Assembly (NCBI RefSeq): GCF_000231115.1
Contig: NW_006889858.1
Coordinates: 1-38,002, forward strand
Length of the DNA stretch: 38,002 nucleotides
Origin: Vittaforma corneae ATCC 50505
Lineage: Eukaryota > Microsporidia > Nosematidae
Direction: 5' to 3'
The stretch's first letter is position 1, and every line of letters begins with the position of its first letter. The translations under genes and the position numbers were made by a program. Under the pieces are notes generated by a model. That model did no database searches. It saw only the letters and a list, made by a program, of their open reading frames with translations, and had not been told where the DNA came from. This document shows, one piece after another, positions 28,231 through 37,879 of this stretch.

Positions 28231-29901
28231 TTAGTTGAGATATTTAACCATATAAGGCCCCTCAAGCATATAGCCTAGTTTTGCATAGTACTTTCTAGTT
28301 CCAACACCCGAAATAATGGCCATTTTGCTGGACTCGTGCTCCTCCCTGGCTATCCTCTCAGCTTCAGATACAAGCATTGATCCAAAGCCCTTGTGCTGGT
28401 ACCTTTCCGAGCTTTTATGCTCAACCGGCACTGCACTTCCATAGACATGTAGTTCCCTGATTATAGAGCAATTGCCATTCTGAACATTATAATGAGCTTC
28501 GTTACATTCATCCCCACGTGTTGTCTCTTCATTTGTGCCAACCAGCTCAGGCCGGAATGTCTTTCTTCCGCATTTTCTCAGTCGGAGTAGTCCTATCAAA
28601 ATATCCTGCTTGACATCCTCGTAACTTAGGAATGTCTCCCATCCGTCGGATGCAGCATAATCTCTTCGCACCAGCGTTATCTCCTCCGGAATAACATCCT
28701 CGTGAATATTCTTTATGCCCACCTCTCGTGTTCTCACATCCCTACATCTTGTTTTGTAGTCTTTCATCCTAGCCAATGCCAGCTCCCTGATGTTTCCATG
28801 CTCGACGCCTGAGCTTACCAATGTCATGGGAATATCTCGCTGTACCCTGTACACCCTTGTCCAGGGTGGGACATAGCTGAGTATCCTGGCTATAAACTCT
28901 ACTAACTCATCTGGGGAATAGCTTCTATATAGGCCATTCTTCCATAGCTCGTACAGCCCCGTATCTTTTATTACAAGAGTGGGATAGATCTTAAGCCCAT
29001 CACTCCTGAACTTTGGATTGTCAAAATACTCCATGAATTGGGCGTAGTCTCTCTTTTTGTCTACATTTGGTAGATTAGGCATCATGTGCGCCACTATCTT
29101 GTATCCACAATCCTTGGCTAGCGAGAAACATTCACAAACACTAGCCACAGTATGTCCTCTATTTGTGTCCTTAGCTACATCCTCGTACACACTTTGCACT
29201 CCTATTTCAATCCTGGTGCATCCGTAGGACAGCATCTTGTTTAGATGTGGCTTTAAACAGTAGTCTGGCCTTGTCTCAATAGTGATTCCAACACATTTCT
29301 GCTTGCTCTCCGCAGATGCTCTCACTGCCTCTTCAACTGTTGATGAACTGTGCCCACTAAGTGCATCGTGCAACTTCATAATGAATTCATTCTTGTAGCT
29401 GTCATGCAGAGACATGAATGTTCCTCCCATAATGATATATTCAACTTTGTCCGTGCTATGTCCCAGATTCTTTAGCTGTTTTAGCCTATCTCTTGCTTGC
29501 TCAAATGGATCGTACCTCGCTCGTATCGCCCTCATGCTTGTGGGCTCATATCCGGTGTAGGACTGCGTTGAGTACTCAAAAGAAGAGTCGGGGCCACCGG
29601 GGCAGTATACGCAGATGTTTCCAGTAAGTGCAATGTGTGGACATCTATGAGGAATACACATCACTGCCACTACAGCTACTCCAGACGCTGTTCTCACAGG
29701 CTTAACTCTTAACGAAGCTACTAGATCTTTATATTCAGAAGGAATGCAGGAAATAACATCCACCATTCTGGGCATCATGGAAAGCTTGTAGTTTCGGGAC
29801 ACATCTCTCATTATTCTAGTTACATCTACCTTTGTATTTTGCTTGTACTTTTCTACAATCTGTTGTGCTATTTCTGAGCAGGCCAAAAGAAAGTTTGTCA
29901 T
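28231..29901 (-). CDS. ELP3: Elongator subunit Elp3
   Basis: 556 residues. The radical-SAM part has the cluster cysteines C87-x9-C97-x2-C100 within [17 protein letters not shown], then [20 protein letters not shown], a signature of Elp3. Later [12 protein letters not shown] and ETRPDY follow. The C-terminal GNAT acetyltransferase domain ends in [27 protein letters not shown] and [16 protein letters not shown]. Elp3 is the catalytic subunit of Elongator, adding the carboxymethyl group at U34 of tRNAs (cm5/mcm5). The length is near the usual 557 in yeast, so it is complete. CCC lies 14 bases before the ATG on the coding strand. With CTU2 in the same window, two arms of the same wobble-U34 modification are present. 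Confidence 0.96.
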   Translation of the reverse strand: MTNFLLACSEIAQQIVEKYKQNTKVDVTRIMRDVSRNYKLSMMPRMVDVISCIPSEYKDLVASLRVKPVRTASGVAVVAVMCIPHRCPHIALTGNICVYCPGGPDSSFEYSTQSYTGYEPTSMRAIRARYDPFEQARDRLKQLKNLGHSTDKVEYIIMGGTFMSLHDSYKNEFIMKLHDALSGHSSSTVEEAVRASAESKQKCVGITIETRPDYCLKPHLNKMLSYGCTRIEIGVQSVYEDVAKDTNRGHTVASVCECFSLAKDCGYKIVAHMMPNLPNVDKKRDYAQFMEYFDNPKFRSDGLKIYPTLVIKDTGLYELWKNGLYRSYSPDELVEFIARILSYVPPWTRVYRVQRDIPMTLVSSGVEHGNIRELALARMKDYKTRCRDVRTREVGIKNIHEDVIPEEITLVRRDYAASDGWETFLSYEDVKQDILIGLLRLRKCGRKTFRPELVGTNEETTRGDECNEAHYNVQNGNCSIIRELHVYGSAVPVEHKSSERYQHKGFGSMLVSEAERIAREEHESSKMAIISGVGTRKYYAKLGYMLEGPYMVKYLN

Positions 29902-30037
29902 TTTTCTTTCTGATGGGTGGTTCCAGATTCATTTATAACCAAAGACAAGGAGAGTTGAACAGTATTGTATAGCCAGTGCTTTTATTCTTCATATTGAGGA
30001 TGAAAGGATTGATTTGTTGCTACGGCATGTTGTTTCT

Positions 30038-31795
30038 TTATTTGGACTCGATCTTAAAGTTTCTGGGCACAATCCCATACACCACAAGTGCTGCTGAGTT
30101 CAGAAACTTGAGCTTGCATACATTTCTATTCACAAAAATTGACTCCAAAACATCCTTTCCTTCAAAGAAATCCTCCAGAAATGCCAGCGTGAGCTTATCC
30201 AAATCCTTATCAGTCACATCCCACAAATTTCCCAGTAAAATTCTTTTCTTTTTAAGGTGTCTTAAACAGAATCCATTTGATTTAAAGTTTTGAATATGAA
30301 TTAGTTTGCAGGAGCTACAGCCAAACAGAAACAATAATTTAGGCGTGATGCTGGGGACGTCAAAATGCTTCTTTCCAGTCCCATGCCCAAAGTACATGAA
30401 GAGCTCGTTTTTATAAAGCAGACGCATCTCTTCGGGATCCAGGGATCTTCCAATAACACCTTTTAGAAAATCTTTATCAAAATTTTTTGAGTCTAAATAT
30501 TCAAAAATTGTTGATCGAGTATTTTGGAGGTTGTTTGCAGGATCAAGCAAATAGAATATTGATTTAATATCAGAAACACTAGTGTGAAAAGAAAAGTCTT
30601 GCGTGAGGATTCGCATGGCTGGCTTGTCAAAAACTGCTTCAAAGGGAAAGAAAGCAACAGAATCCTCTAAGATCAACAGCAGTCGGCTGCTATTATCTCC
30701 ATCTGTTTCTTCATTTGCAGCATCTTTCTTATTTTTAATACCATCTTCTGTCTCAATTCCAGACACCCCTTCTTTGCAATCGTTAATATTGTTATTTATT
30801 CTACTCCTGAGCTTTCTTATTAGCTCTCCCAAGCTCTGGTCTAGCCTAATTCTTGTTGACCACCAGTACTTCTTGTCCTCTGCTGTGACTGCATTCATTG
30901 AAAGCACTTTCTGGTTCTCAGCCATAACATTTTCAAACTCGTCCACCACATCTTTCCAATAAATACTCAAATAGCAGCCATCACTGCATTCTCTTGGATG
31001 ATCTAGTGATACTGCCTTTAACACATTGTATATGTACAGTTTGTCGTTATGATGAAATATAAATATAATAGCAAACCCAGGAACTAGTTTCCTAAAAGTC
31101 TTAAAAAATTGAGCAAGGTACTCCTTGGTGCAGTACACCTTGCTATACAGTGATATTCTCTGGAAACTTGTAGACAGTATTTGTCTAACCAAAAGCTTAT
31201 TTTCAAAATTTCTAGAAATTACATCAACACCAATATTACCAATGGTGGGCTCTACTTTGTCTAAAGGAAATTCCACCGTGACAAAAGGCGTCAATGATGG
31301 AACCCCTGCATGCCTTTCAAGTAACAGTTTGCAGTTAAACCCAAACTCCCAGTCATAGCCACATGCTATTTCTAAAAATAAGTCCAGGTAGAAGATGGAT
31401 TCGTGGAATTCAAGAAATAGAAAGTGGATATAGGCCAGATGGTTATAAATGATTAGTTTCCCCTGCACTGAAGAGGATTCAACCAAGGACAGCAACTCTG
31501 CCCGTGCGTCTCTCAGCCTACCCTCATTTACCATTGATATAGCTAGTCTTAGATTTCCAGCAATCTTCTTCGAAACATCTTCTAGTCTTGAGTACCCACC
31601 AAAATCATTCCAGACAACTACAAAGTTCCCGTTCAAAATTTTTCCCGACAAAATTCTGGCAAATATAGAACTTAGCACTCCAGTAGATTCTATAGGTGGC
31701 GTGCCAGACTGTATTGAATAAAATGTACTTCTTGTGCTATCATTCATACTACCAACGTCGAGGTTGTTTTCATTTTCGGATGCTTTTGTCACCAC
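30038..31795 (-). CDS. ESP1: separase (ESP1-like), catalytic C-terminal part
   Basis: Peptidase C50 features: the catalytic His in MYFGHGTGKK (codon 30383-30385) and the catalytic Cys in LFLFGCSSCKL (codon 30317-30319), followed by LLGNLWDVTDKDLDKL, the classical separase end. It cleaves cohesin at anaphase. The frame is open back to 31795 and would begin at a TTG; the first ATG in frame is 31747 (MNDSTRSTF). The frame upstream (31770-32267) has helical-repeat-like sequence, and the join needs a +1 change near 31770-31798. So either the protein starts at 31747 (569 aa) or it is longer and broken. Upstream parts resemble the superhelical N-domain. Securin is not seen here. Confidence 0.9.
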   Translation of the reverse strand: MVTKASENENNLDVGSMNDSTRSTFYSIQSGTPPIESTGVLSSIFARILSGKILNGNFVVVWNDFGGYSRLEDVSKKIAGNLRLAISMVNEGRLRDARAELLSLVESSSVQGKLIIYNHLAYIHFLFLEFHESIFYLDLFLEIACGYDWEFGFNCKLLLERHAGVPSLTPFVTVEFPLDKVEPTIGNIGVDVISRNFENKLLVRQILSTSFQRISLYSKVYCTKEYLAQFFKTFRKLVPGFAIIFIFHHNDKLYIYNVLKAVSLDHPRECSDGCYLSIYWKDVVDEFENVMAENQKVLSMNAVTAEDKKYWWSTRIRLDQSLGELIRKLRSRINNNINDCKEGVSGIETEDGIKNKKDAANEETDGDNSSRLLLILEDSVAFFPFEAVFDKPAMRILTQDFSFHTSVSDIKSIFYLLDPANNLQNTRSTIFEYLDSKNFDKDFLKGVIGRSLDPEEMRLLYKNELFMYFGHGTGKKHFDVPSITPKLLFLFGCSSCKLIHIQNFKSNGFCLRHLKKKRILLGNLWDVTDKDLDKLTLAFLEDFFEGKDVLESIFVNRNVCKLKFLNSAALVVYGIVPRNFKIESK

Positions 31796-32488
31796 CAATG
31801 CTATTCTCTACATTTAACGTTCTAGTATTCTTCAATAGTATGTCCTTGCCAAGTAGCTTCTCAACTTTATACTTTATATCACCTGATAGCTTATGATACA
31901 CTTCAAATATTCTCTCATCCACTACCGACAGATACTTGAACTTGATGTAGCAAATCCCCGCCACTATTTCGGGATCTTCTACATGTCTCAAAAGCCGCAT
32001 TAAGTCAGAACTGTACCTTTTATTAAGAATTTTGAGGATGAATTTGTCTAAAGAAGGAAAATATGCATCCTTCAAATAAATCTGCACCTGCTTAATTATT
32101 TCAACAGCCAGACGCACAGTCTCTGGGGTGGGGTCACTGGCAATGCTAGATACAATTGCAGCAGCAAACCCAAGTTTTGTTTTGCAGGTCTTCTCGCTTG
32201 GAGGTCTTTTAGATTTGTAAGACAGCTTTTTCAGTATTTCGAATTTCAGAGTCTCCGAGAATTCCATTTTCTTCTTTTATTTTTGAGGGATGAAATGAAA
32301 GACTCTTTGTCGCCGAAACCCAAAAGAATATGGCTAGCCTTTACAGTTGAATATGCAAGCGCTTCCTGAACAGGGTCACTGCACGATGTGCATGTTGCAC
32401 TTGCTATGTATCTTAATAGATATCGAATGTGAAGACACCTATCTCGCAGATGGCATTTACTAAATATAAATAGAGCTGTGTCAAACAT
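31770..32488 (-). CDS. helical reading frames upstream of separase, possible separase N-terminus
   Basis: Two minus-strand frames overlap by 22 bases: 32488-32246 (80 aa, MFDTALFIFSKCHLRDRCLH) and 32267-31770 (165 aa, MEFSETLKFEILKKLSYKSK). Both are helix-rich with no motif of their own, in the style of TPR/HEAT repeats. The second ends 25 bases inside the catalytic frame. A CCC block lies about 20 bases upstream of both ATGs, so the 165-aa frame could also be a separate gene. If joined (a -1 at the A run near 32269 and a +1 near 31790), the whole separase would be about 830 aa. I prefer the joined reading, but it is not proven. Confidence 0.5.
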
Positions 32489-32682
32489 CTCGAATAGTCA
32501 ATAATTAGGGCCATTCACAGTGTTTCCACAATCCTCAAAGTCAACTGTTTCCTAGAAAGGGTAATAATGAAGTAAACAGCCACTCAATACATTTAGACAA
32601 ATACTAATTCACAAACCTCTAATTTATTCTGGGATCATCCTCAATCACTGCCTTTATGCCAATAGTTTGCCTAACTTAAATA

Positions 32683-35600
32683 CTACTCAGCATATCTCCT
32701 GTAAACTGCTCTTGCCTGACTCTTCAATGGCTCTTCCATTTTACTTGCTAAGCTTGACAGGTATTTCAAATCTTCAATAAATTCCCCGCGATTTTTATAT
32801 AAGTTATTTGATAATTTAAGATTGATAAGAGAATAATTCAAAATAGGCCTCTGCATAAACTTATGCGCTCTGGACAGCCCAAACAGCGCCTTTAAGGAGG
32901 GAGAGTACGGAATGCTTGATATATTCAGAGATGGGTACGATAGTGCAATCATAGACTTTAGCACCTCCCTCTTATTTATAGTAACCGTCATTTCACTAAC
33001 ATTAGATATTGCTCCCTTTAAGTACTCTGAACTTCTGCAATACAGCACACACTCCCTCTTTTTAATATTATACTGATCAATAGTACAGATAATCCCCCTG
33101 GAATGAGGATATTCATAGATCTTCACTGAGTATGCTGAGTCAAGCTCCAATACTAGATAGGGAATTCGGCCAATGAATTTGTACTGGCGGGAAGTGACGA
33201 TGTAAACGCCCGACTCTCTGGGATATGATTTAGAATAGGGCATCCTGGGTTCCAACCCCATAAATTCTTCATATGCACGAAGGTTGAAGTAAATTTGTGT
33301 CTGGACGTAAATAGAACACACCGACAGCCAGTCGTGTGAAAAGCTAGTCAGTAGCGTTTCAAAGTCGGGATCAATGCCCTCTTCGCTTGTTGAGTCAGAC
33401 AGCAAAAAAATAGATCTGTCATATGTGGATCGGACATAGATATCGTTAGATTCAGATTTTCTAAGCCTCTTCATTTTTTTTCTGGATCCATCAACACTGT
33501 CACCAAAATTTCTATTATTGTTAGATTCTTCGCCGATACTTGACTCCATTGATGCATTGGATTTACCATTAGCATTTTCCGAACTGTCAACGAGCTCCCC
33601 TGCCTCAATATCTGCACACTGTCTTTTTCCAATATCTTTCCTCAGAACTCGTCTAGGCTCGTTCATGGACTCATTCAAATGACTGTCGTTATGATCATTC
33701 ACAGGGAGTAGCCCAAGACTTCTTCTCAGCATCCTTTGATTCCCGACAGTATTGCTGGCACCACCAACTCTATTACTGTTAATGTTGACTATGACAGTGT
33801 CTAAGATGCTGCTATTAAGATTGCCAGTAACATCATTTCCAACATCGCTTTTATCACTGTCTTCAATAATAAATCTCCTTGTCCTACGAACATTCCGGTT
33901 TGCATTACTATTACTCTCAGACTCTATCAGTCTTCTATTGGGCGAGGCGTCTGTCTTTCTAAATCCCCTTAGCTTTTTTATCCTCTGTCTTCTCATAGAG
34001 CTTGAGGTGCTTGAGGACACTGGGCTTCTTCTGAGTCGTTTTGGCCCCACATTCAAAGTTGAGGATTCCTCACTAGCAACAATAATGCTCTCTGAGATCT
34101 GCTCGTCCGAATACTTACAACTAATATTTTCTTCGGTGGTATTAGATTCAGACATAATATACGTCTCATCATCACTCTCCTCGGATTCATCATTTCCATT
34201 TATCTCTTCTATCGGATCCTCTTCTATTGGATTTTCATAAAGCTTAGTGAGATATCTTCTCTTAAATTTATTTTCATTTAGTTTCAGTTTATCTAAGGAC
34301 AAAATAGCTAAGTCTTCGATTTGAATGCATCTGTTTTTAAGCATACTTGAGGAGAGAATGTAGGGAATTCTAAGCCAGTTGGTGTTTCTCTGTCTATAGA
34401 AGTTGACAGTCTCATCATTAGTACCCGAATCACTGGTGATATTGGAAGCTATTAACTCAGTGTTTTGATTGTTATTTTGATTTGCATCAATTGTTTGTGC
34501 GCGTCTATCAAGATCTGACATGAAAAATTGCTGCTCTGGAACAATAATTGGCTCATCAATCGAGTATGCTCTGATAATTCCTTGATCATCACAGGTTACA
34601 AGAAACCTACCATCATCACTAAACTGACAGTCATTCAGACTAATAAATATATCCTCAGAATATATTAAATTAACACTAATGCCCTCAAGTTTGGCATTGG
34701 TAACAATATAGCTTGGTCTGTCATTGCTCGTGCATCTATAGTGGATTCCCTTGGACTGCTCTATGTTGTCACATTCAGAGCTAGTCTCTGGATGCTCCTT
34801 GCCTATGCTTATTTGATAAATACTCAATCTAGTGCCCACAACAACGAAAATATTCTCGGTAGGATGGGAATATATTGTGCCAACCTCTCCCTTAAAAGAA
34901 AGAACCAGCTGGTCGTCCTCGTAGATCCTGATGATATTATCAGAGCATGCTGCCACCAACAGGAAGGATGGCAGAAAGCTAAGCCACTCAACAACATAGT
35001 CGCCATCAATCAAGTTTACATGTTTCTTCCAATATCCACTCTCGTGGCTTGCTCTTTTCTTTATGAAATTGCCTGCATTCGCTGGCCCCTCACAGTAGAA
35101 GGTATAGGAAAATATCTGATTCTCGTTAGATGCGGCAAACTTCAAAGCATTCTTGGCAGCACATAGTGTTTGGATTTTAAAGTCTTCCAAAACAATAACA
35201 TTGTTCAAATCCTGGGTGTCATAGACCAGAAAAAAGGGCCACCATCCTCCGCATATAACTAGTCTTCCTCCGTCGGTTATGCATATAGATTTTATGCTTT
35301 CTCCTTCCATAAAAGTATTCTTTTTTTCCTCAATTATTTTCTTTGAATTGAATTCTAATGACTTTACAGTGCCATCGGCCAGAACAATGAATATCTTATG
35401 AGCGCCAACATTGATTGGAGTATTGAGATCTGCCATGTTATTTGCATTACTTAGCGTGCTGTGGTTGATAAATTCACAGAAGATGGCCTCGGAATTCAGA
35501 TTGACAGAATGCAACTGCTTAAAGTCCTTTAAACTCCAGACATTCAACAGTCCCCGATAATCTACTGACACAAGCAAATCTCCCTCCTTATTTATACACA

Positions 35601-35991
35601 GGTCGCTAATCATATTTTCATGACCATACAGAGACTTTACCAGCATTCCATCGGGAATTGACCAGCACTTAATTATTCCATCAGCTCCTCCGCTAAATGC
35701 AAATCTACAGCTATTATCAAAGCATATTCTTTCAATCACTCCGTTGTGCCCCATTGTCTCAAAATACTTTTTGATCTTAGAAAAATACTTGACTGTGTAT
35801 GGTTCCCTGTTTATTTCTATTTTCTTTAGCTTCTCTATTAGCACATCCCTTTTTACTAAGCTGTTGAGCAAGTCGGAAGCCTCTTCCTTTGTTATTCCAA
35901 GATTCCTATTCTCTCCCAATGCACTTCCGCATAGATTTCTAAAAATTTCCAGAACGTCGTCCTTTCTATGTTTTGTTTCTCCATGGGCCAT
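32683..35991 (-). CDS. BRWD/PHIP-like WD40 protein with a degenerate bromodomain
   Basis: 1102 residues from ATG 35991; three more codons upstream would use a TTG. After a helical N-terminus, WD40 repeats start at about residue 80: MGHNGVIERICFDNSCRFAF, GHENMISDLCINKEGDLLVS, then GGWWPFFLVYDT, a phrase typical of the BRWD family. A long acidic/Ser/Arg-rich disordered part (about residues 590-870) follows. The third part, SVCSIYVQTQIYFNLRAYEE and later PYLVLELDS, matches the BRWD cryptic Tudor-like region ('..PQ.GDEV.YF..GHE..'). The last 50 residues (RPILNYSLINLKLSNNLYKN, FIEDLKYLSSLA) resemble the end of a bromodomain, but the acetyl-lysine-binding Asn is not evident. Expected role: chromatin reader or ubiquitin-ligase substrate receptor in the nucleus. 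The CCC just before the ATG supports the start. The frame is intact. Confidence 0.7.
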   Translation of the reverse strand: MAHGETKHRKDDVLEIFRNLCGSALGENRNLGITKEEASDLLNSLVKRDVLIEKLKKIEINREPYTVKYFSKIKKYFETMGHNGVIERICFDNSCRFAFSGGADGIIKCWSIPDGMLVKSLYGHENMISDLCINKEGDLLVSVDYRGLLNVWSLKDFKQLHSVNLNSEAIFCEFINHSTLSNANNMADLNTPINVGAHKIFIVLADGTVKSLEFNSKKIIEEKKNTFMEGESIKSICITDGGRLVICGGWWPFFLVYDTQDLNNVIVLEDFKIQTLCAAKNALKFAASNENQIFSYTFYCEGPANAGNFIKKRASHESGYWKKHVNLIDGDYVVEWLSFLPSFLLVAACSDNIIRIYEDDQLVLSFKGEVGTIYSHPTENIFVVVGTRLSIYQISIGKEHPETSSECDNIEQSKGIHYRCTSNDRPSYIVTNAKLEGISVNLIYSEDIFISLNDCQFSDDGRFLVTCDDQGIIRAYSIDEPIIVPEQQFFMSDLDRRAQTIDANQNNNQNTELIASNITSDSGTNDETVNFYRQRNTNWLRIPYILSSSMLKNRCIQIEDLAILSLDKLKLNENKFKRRYLTKLYENPIEEDPIEEINGNDESEESDDETYIMSESNTTEENISCKYSDEQISESIIVASEESSTLNVGPKRLRRSPVSSSTSSSMRRQRIKKLRGFRKTDASPNRRLIESESNSNANRNVRRTRRFIIEDSDKSDVGNDVTGNLNSSILDTVIVNINSNRVGGASNTVGNQRMLRRSLGLLPVNDHNDSHLNESMNEPRRVLRKDIGKRQCADIEAGELVDSSENANGKSNASMESSIGEESNNNRNFGDSVDGSRKKMKRLRKSESNDIYVRSTYDRSIFLLSDSTSEEGIDPDFETLLTSFSHDWLSVCSIYVQTQIYFNLRAYEEFMGLEPRMPYSKSYPRESGVYIVTSRQYKFIGRIPYLVLELDSAYSVKIYEYPHSRGIICTIDQYNIKKRECVLYCRSSEYLKGAISNVSEMTVTINKREVLKSMIALSYPSLNISSIPYSPSLKALFGLSRAHKFMQRPILNYSLINLKLSNNLYKNRGEFIEDLKYLSSLASKMEEPLKSQARAVYRRYAE

Positions 35992-36000
35992 CGGGTCCAA

Positions 36001-36438
36001 AATTTTGAACTGCCATATGTGTTCGTAATAGCAGCTCAGCTGAAGAACATCCTTAATGAGAGCTTAGCAGCCTGGAAACAGTCTATTTGTTGCTGGATTC
36101 TAAAGACTCTGTGGTGCTTGATCGAATGCAGAAATATTGCATTGCCTTACCATCAATGCTTTCATGGATTATTTTAAGCATAAATAGAGGTGCTGTTAAA
36201 CTTGATGTTTACGTTAGAACCAAAACTAACCATAAAGTACTTGGCAATTGCATGGCCATTTATTTCCTGCATTCAGTGTTTGCTATTGAAGGCATCAGGC
36301 AGAGAATATGCCTGGAAGTTTTAAAGAATATGCAATTTTCATCCTTAAATCAAAATTGGGATAGGACTGTATGCAATCAAAAGAACAGTCATTGCACCAT
36401 CCACACACTATTCCAACAAACAGATTTATTTACTAGTC
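36001..36438 (+). other. divergent spacer with two open frames that might form one broken gene
   Basis: Two plus-strand frames lie in this gap. One starts within the BRWD 5' end and gives ELPYVFVIAAQLKNILNESL before it degenerates and stops at 36175. The other opens after a TGA at 36057 and reads LETVYLLLDSKDSVVLDRMQ and on past 36438 into the TFIIF beta tail. Joining them near 36060-36090 would need a -1 change and gives amphipathic helices. I cannot name a family, and chance is a fair alternative. Only the second frame has an internal ATG (36126). Confidence 0.25.
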
Positions 36439-37149
36439 TTAGTGATATTTGTATTCAGGCTTCAATTCATACGTGTTCTTGTGGTCTTTCTTATTAAGAA
36501 CACATATCTCATTGACTATTTCTTGGATATATGCAACTGGCTGTCCACTGAAATCTGCCAAGTCCCTGACTGTCCATCTTTTGTGCTTCTCAAATGCATT
36601 GAAAACAATCTCCATAACATCTGTCTTTTCCAGCCTTTCTCTCTTTTTGTCTTGGAGCATCTGCTTCCTTTTCCTAGCAAGAATATCCATTTCCTTCAAT
36701 GTACTGTATTTAGCACTTCTTTTAACCTCTGCAAAGTAATCAATAACCTTCACCTTTTCCTCAGTGCTCTCCTCAGCATTCTTCATTCTTCGTTTATATT
36801 GAAGATACTCTGAATTTAGCACTGGTCTTATGAAACACTCTTTGTTTATAATACCCTCCACGTCCATTGTCTCCTCATTTAATTCTGCGTTGTCTCTGCA
36901 GTGACTAGCAAGATACATGCATTTTCCCTTATCTTTTATTTCTATTATGTGCTCTGTGGGTATTCCTGTGTCTAGTAATGCATTTGAAAGCTTGATTTGG
37001 AGAGCAGGTGTCTCAGCAGGGGATGAGCGTCCTACACTCAATGTTCCAACCACTGACCCCTTTCTCAGTTTCAAAATTTGTTCTCCAAGATACTTTGGGA
37101 CTTTTGTAAGCCAGACTGACAGCTTCTTCTTTTCACTGTTCAGACGCAT
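36439..37149 (-). CDS. TFG2: TFIIF beta subunit (RAP30/TFG2)
   Basis: 236 residues. The N-terminal dimerisation barrel opens with VWLTKVPKYLGEQILKLRKG and VGTLSVG, typical of RAP30 ('VWLVKVPKYL...GxL'). A linker rich in Lys/Arg follows, then the winged helix at about residues 175-236: VFNAFEKHKRWTVRDLADFS, QPVAYIQEIVNEICVLN and a C-terminal YELKPEYK, matching 'aFekHqYwxlkdL...QPxxYLkeiL' and 'YELKPEYR'. With TFIIF alpha it delivers Pol II to the promoter. The length is close to human RAP30 (249). A GGGG/CCCC block about ten bases upstream of the ATG on the coding strand fits the local promoter signal. The frame is intact. Confidence 0.93.
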   Translation of the reverse strand: MRLNSEKKKLSVWLTKVPKYLGEQILKLRKGSVVGTLSVGRSSPAETPALQIKLSNALLDTGIPTEHIIEIKDKGKCMYLASHCRDNAELNEETMDVEGIINKECFIRPVLNSEYLQYKRRMKNAEESTEEKVKVIDYFAEVKRSAKYSTLKEMDILARKRKQMLQDKKRERLEKTDVMEIVFNAFEKHKRWTVRDLADFSGQPVAYIQEIVNEICVLNKKDHKNTYELKPEYKYH

Positions 37150-37879
37150 AGAGCCAGTGGGGCCAAGAAGAGAACTGAAGGAAAAACATTTAGCTGAGGG
37201 CTTGAATATTTAAACAAAATTGTATGAAATGTTTTCCAGACTTAGTTCTTTATTGAAACCCGTGGCTGAGCTTTTAGGGCTAGTCTTTACAACTTCAACA
37301 CACTCTTCAGTTTTGTCATAATATTATGATTTTTCAAAGAAATCCTGAAGTTTTTAGTGCCAAATTTTGAATAATAGCATGCTGAAAAAAGTGTGTGGCT
37401 TCTTGGCATCAGCCCAAATAATATGAAATAAAGCAACATATACTGCAGTTAAGAGGCACAGGATTGGCACAAATATCACACTGGGCAGTATTGGAATTTT
37501 CAAGGCTTGAGGAATTAATGTGCAGATATTGAATGCATTAGAACGTGCCACATATTTCTGAGAATGATCTGCACAGACGATAGCTATTTTCTGGTATCTT
37601 TAAAGGTTAAATCCAGCTGAAAAGTCGCATGCTAATGTTTTAGTATTGTCCCAAAATAGTAGAAATTGGCTTGCATATATCGGACTCGTCAAGTTTTTAT
37701 TTTTGTACACATTCATAATCAGAACACGGCGTTTAAATAGCAATTTGGAGAATAATATCCGGTTTCTGAACGTTTTGAGATCGTCAAGCCTCCTCAAATA
37801 TGCAAGTCTTATTTTCTAATATTTATTGTGAGATAGCCAGCGTTGCTTTTTACTTTTTAATGGTTTATCTTCTTGAATA
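37150..37879. other. gene-poor spacer with two in-frame minus-strand open stretches
   Basis: On the minus strand a single frame is open from 37818 to 37354 apart from one TAA at 37600-37602. The 3' half (after the stop) is hydrophobic, with a segment like SVIFVPILCLLTAVYVALF, while the 5' half is basic. Neither half has a usable ATG at its beginning (internal Met near 37715). This might be a decayed membrane-protein gene or chance. No other feature seen. Confidence 0.25.
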
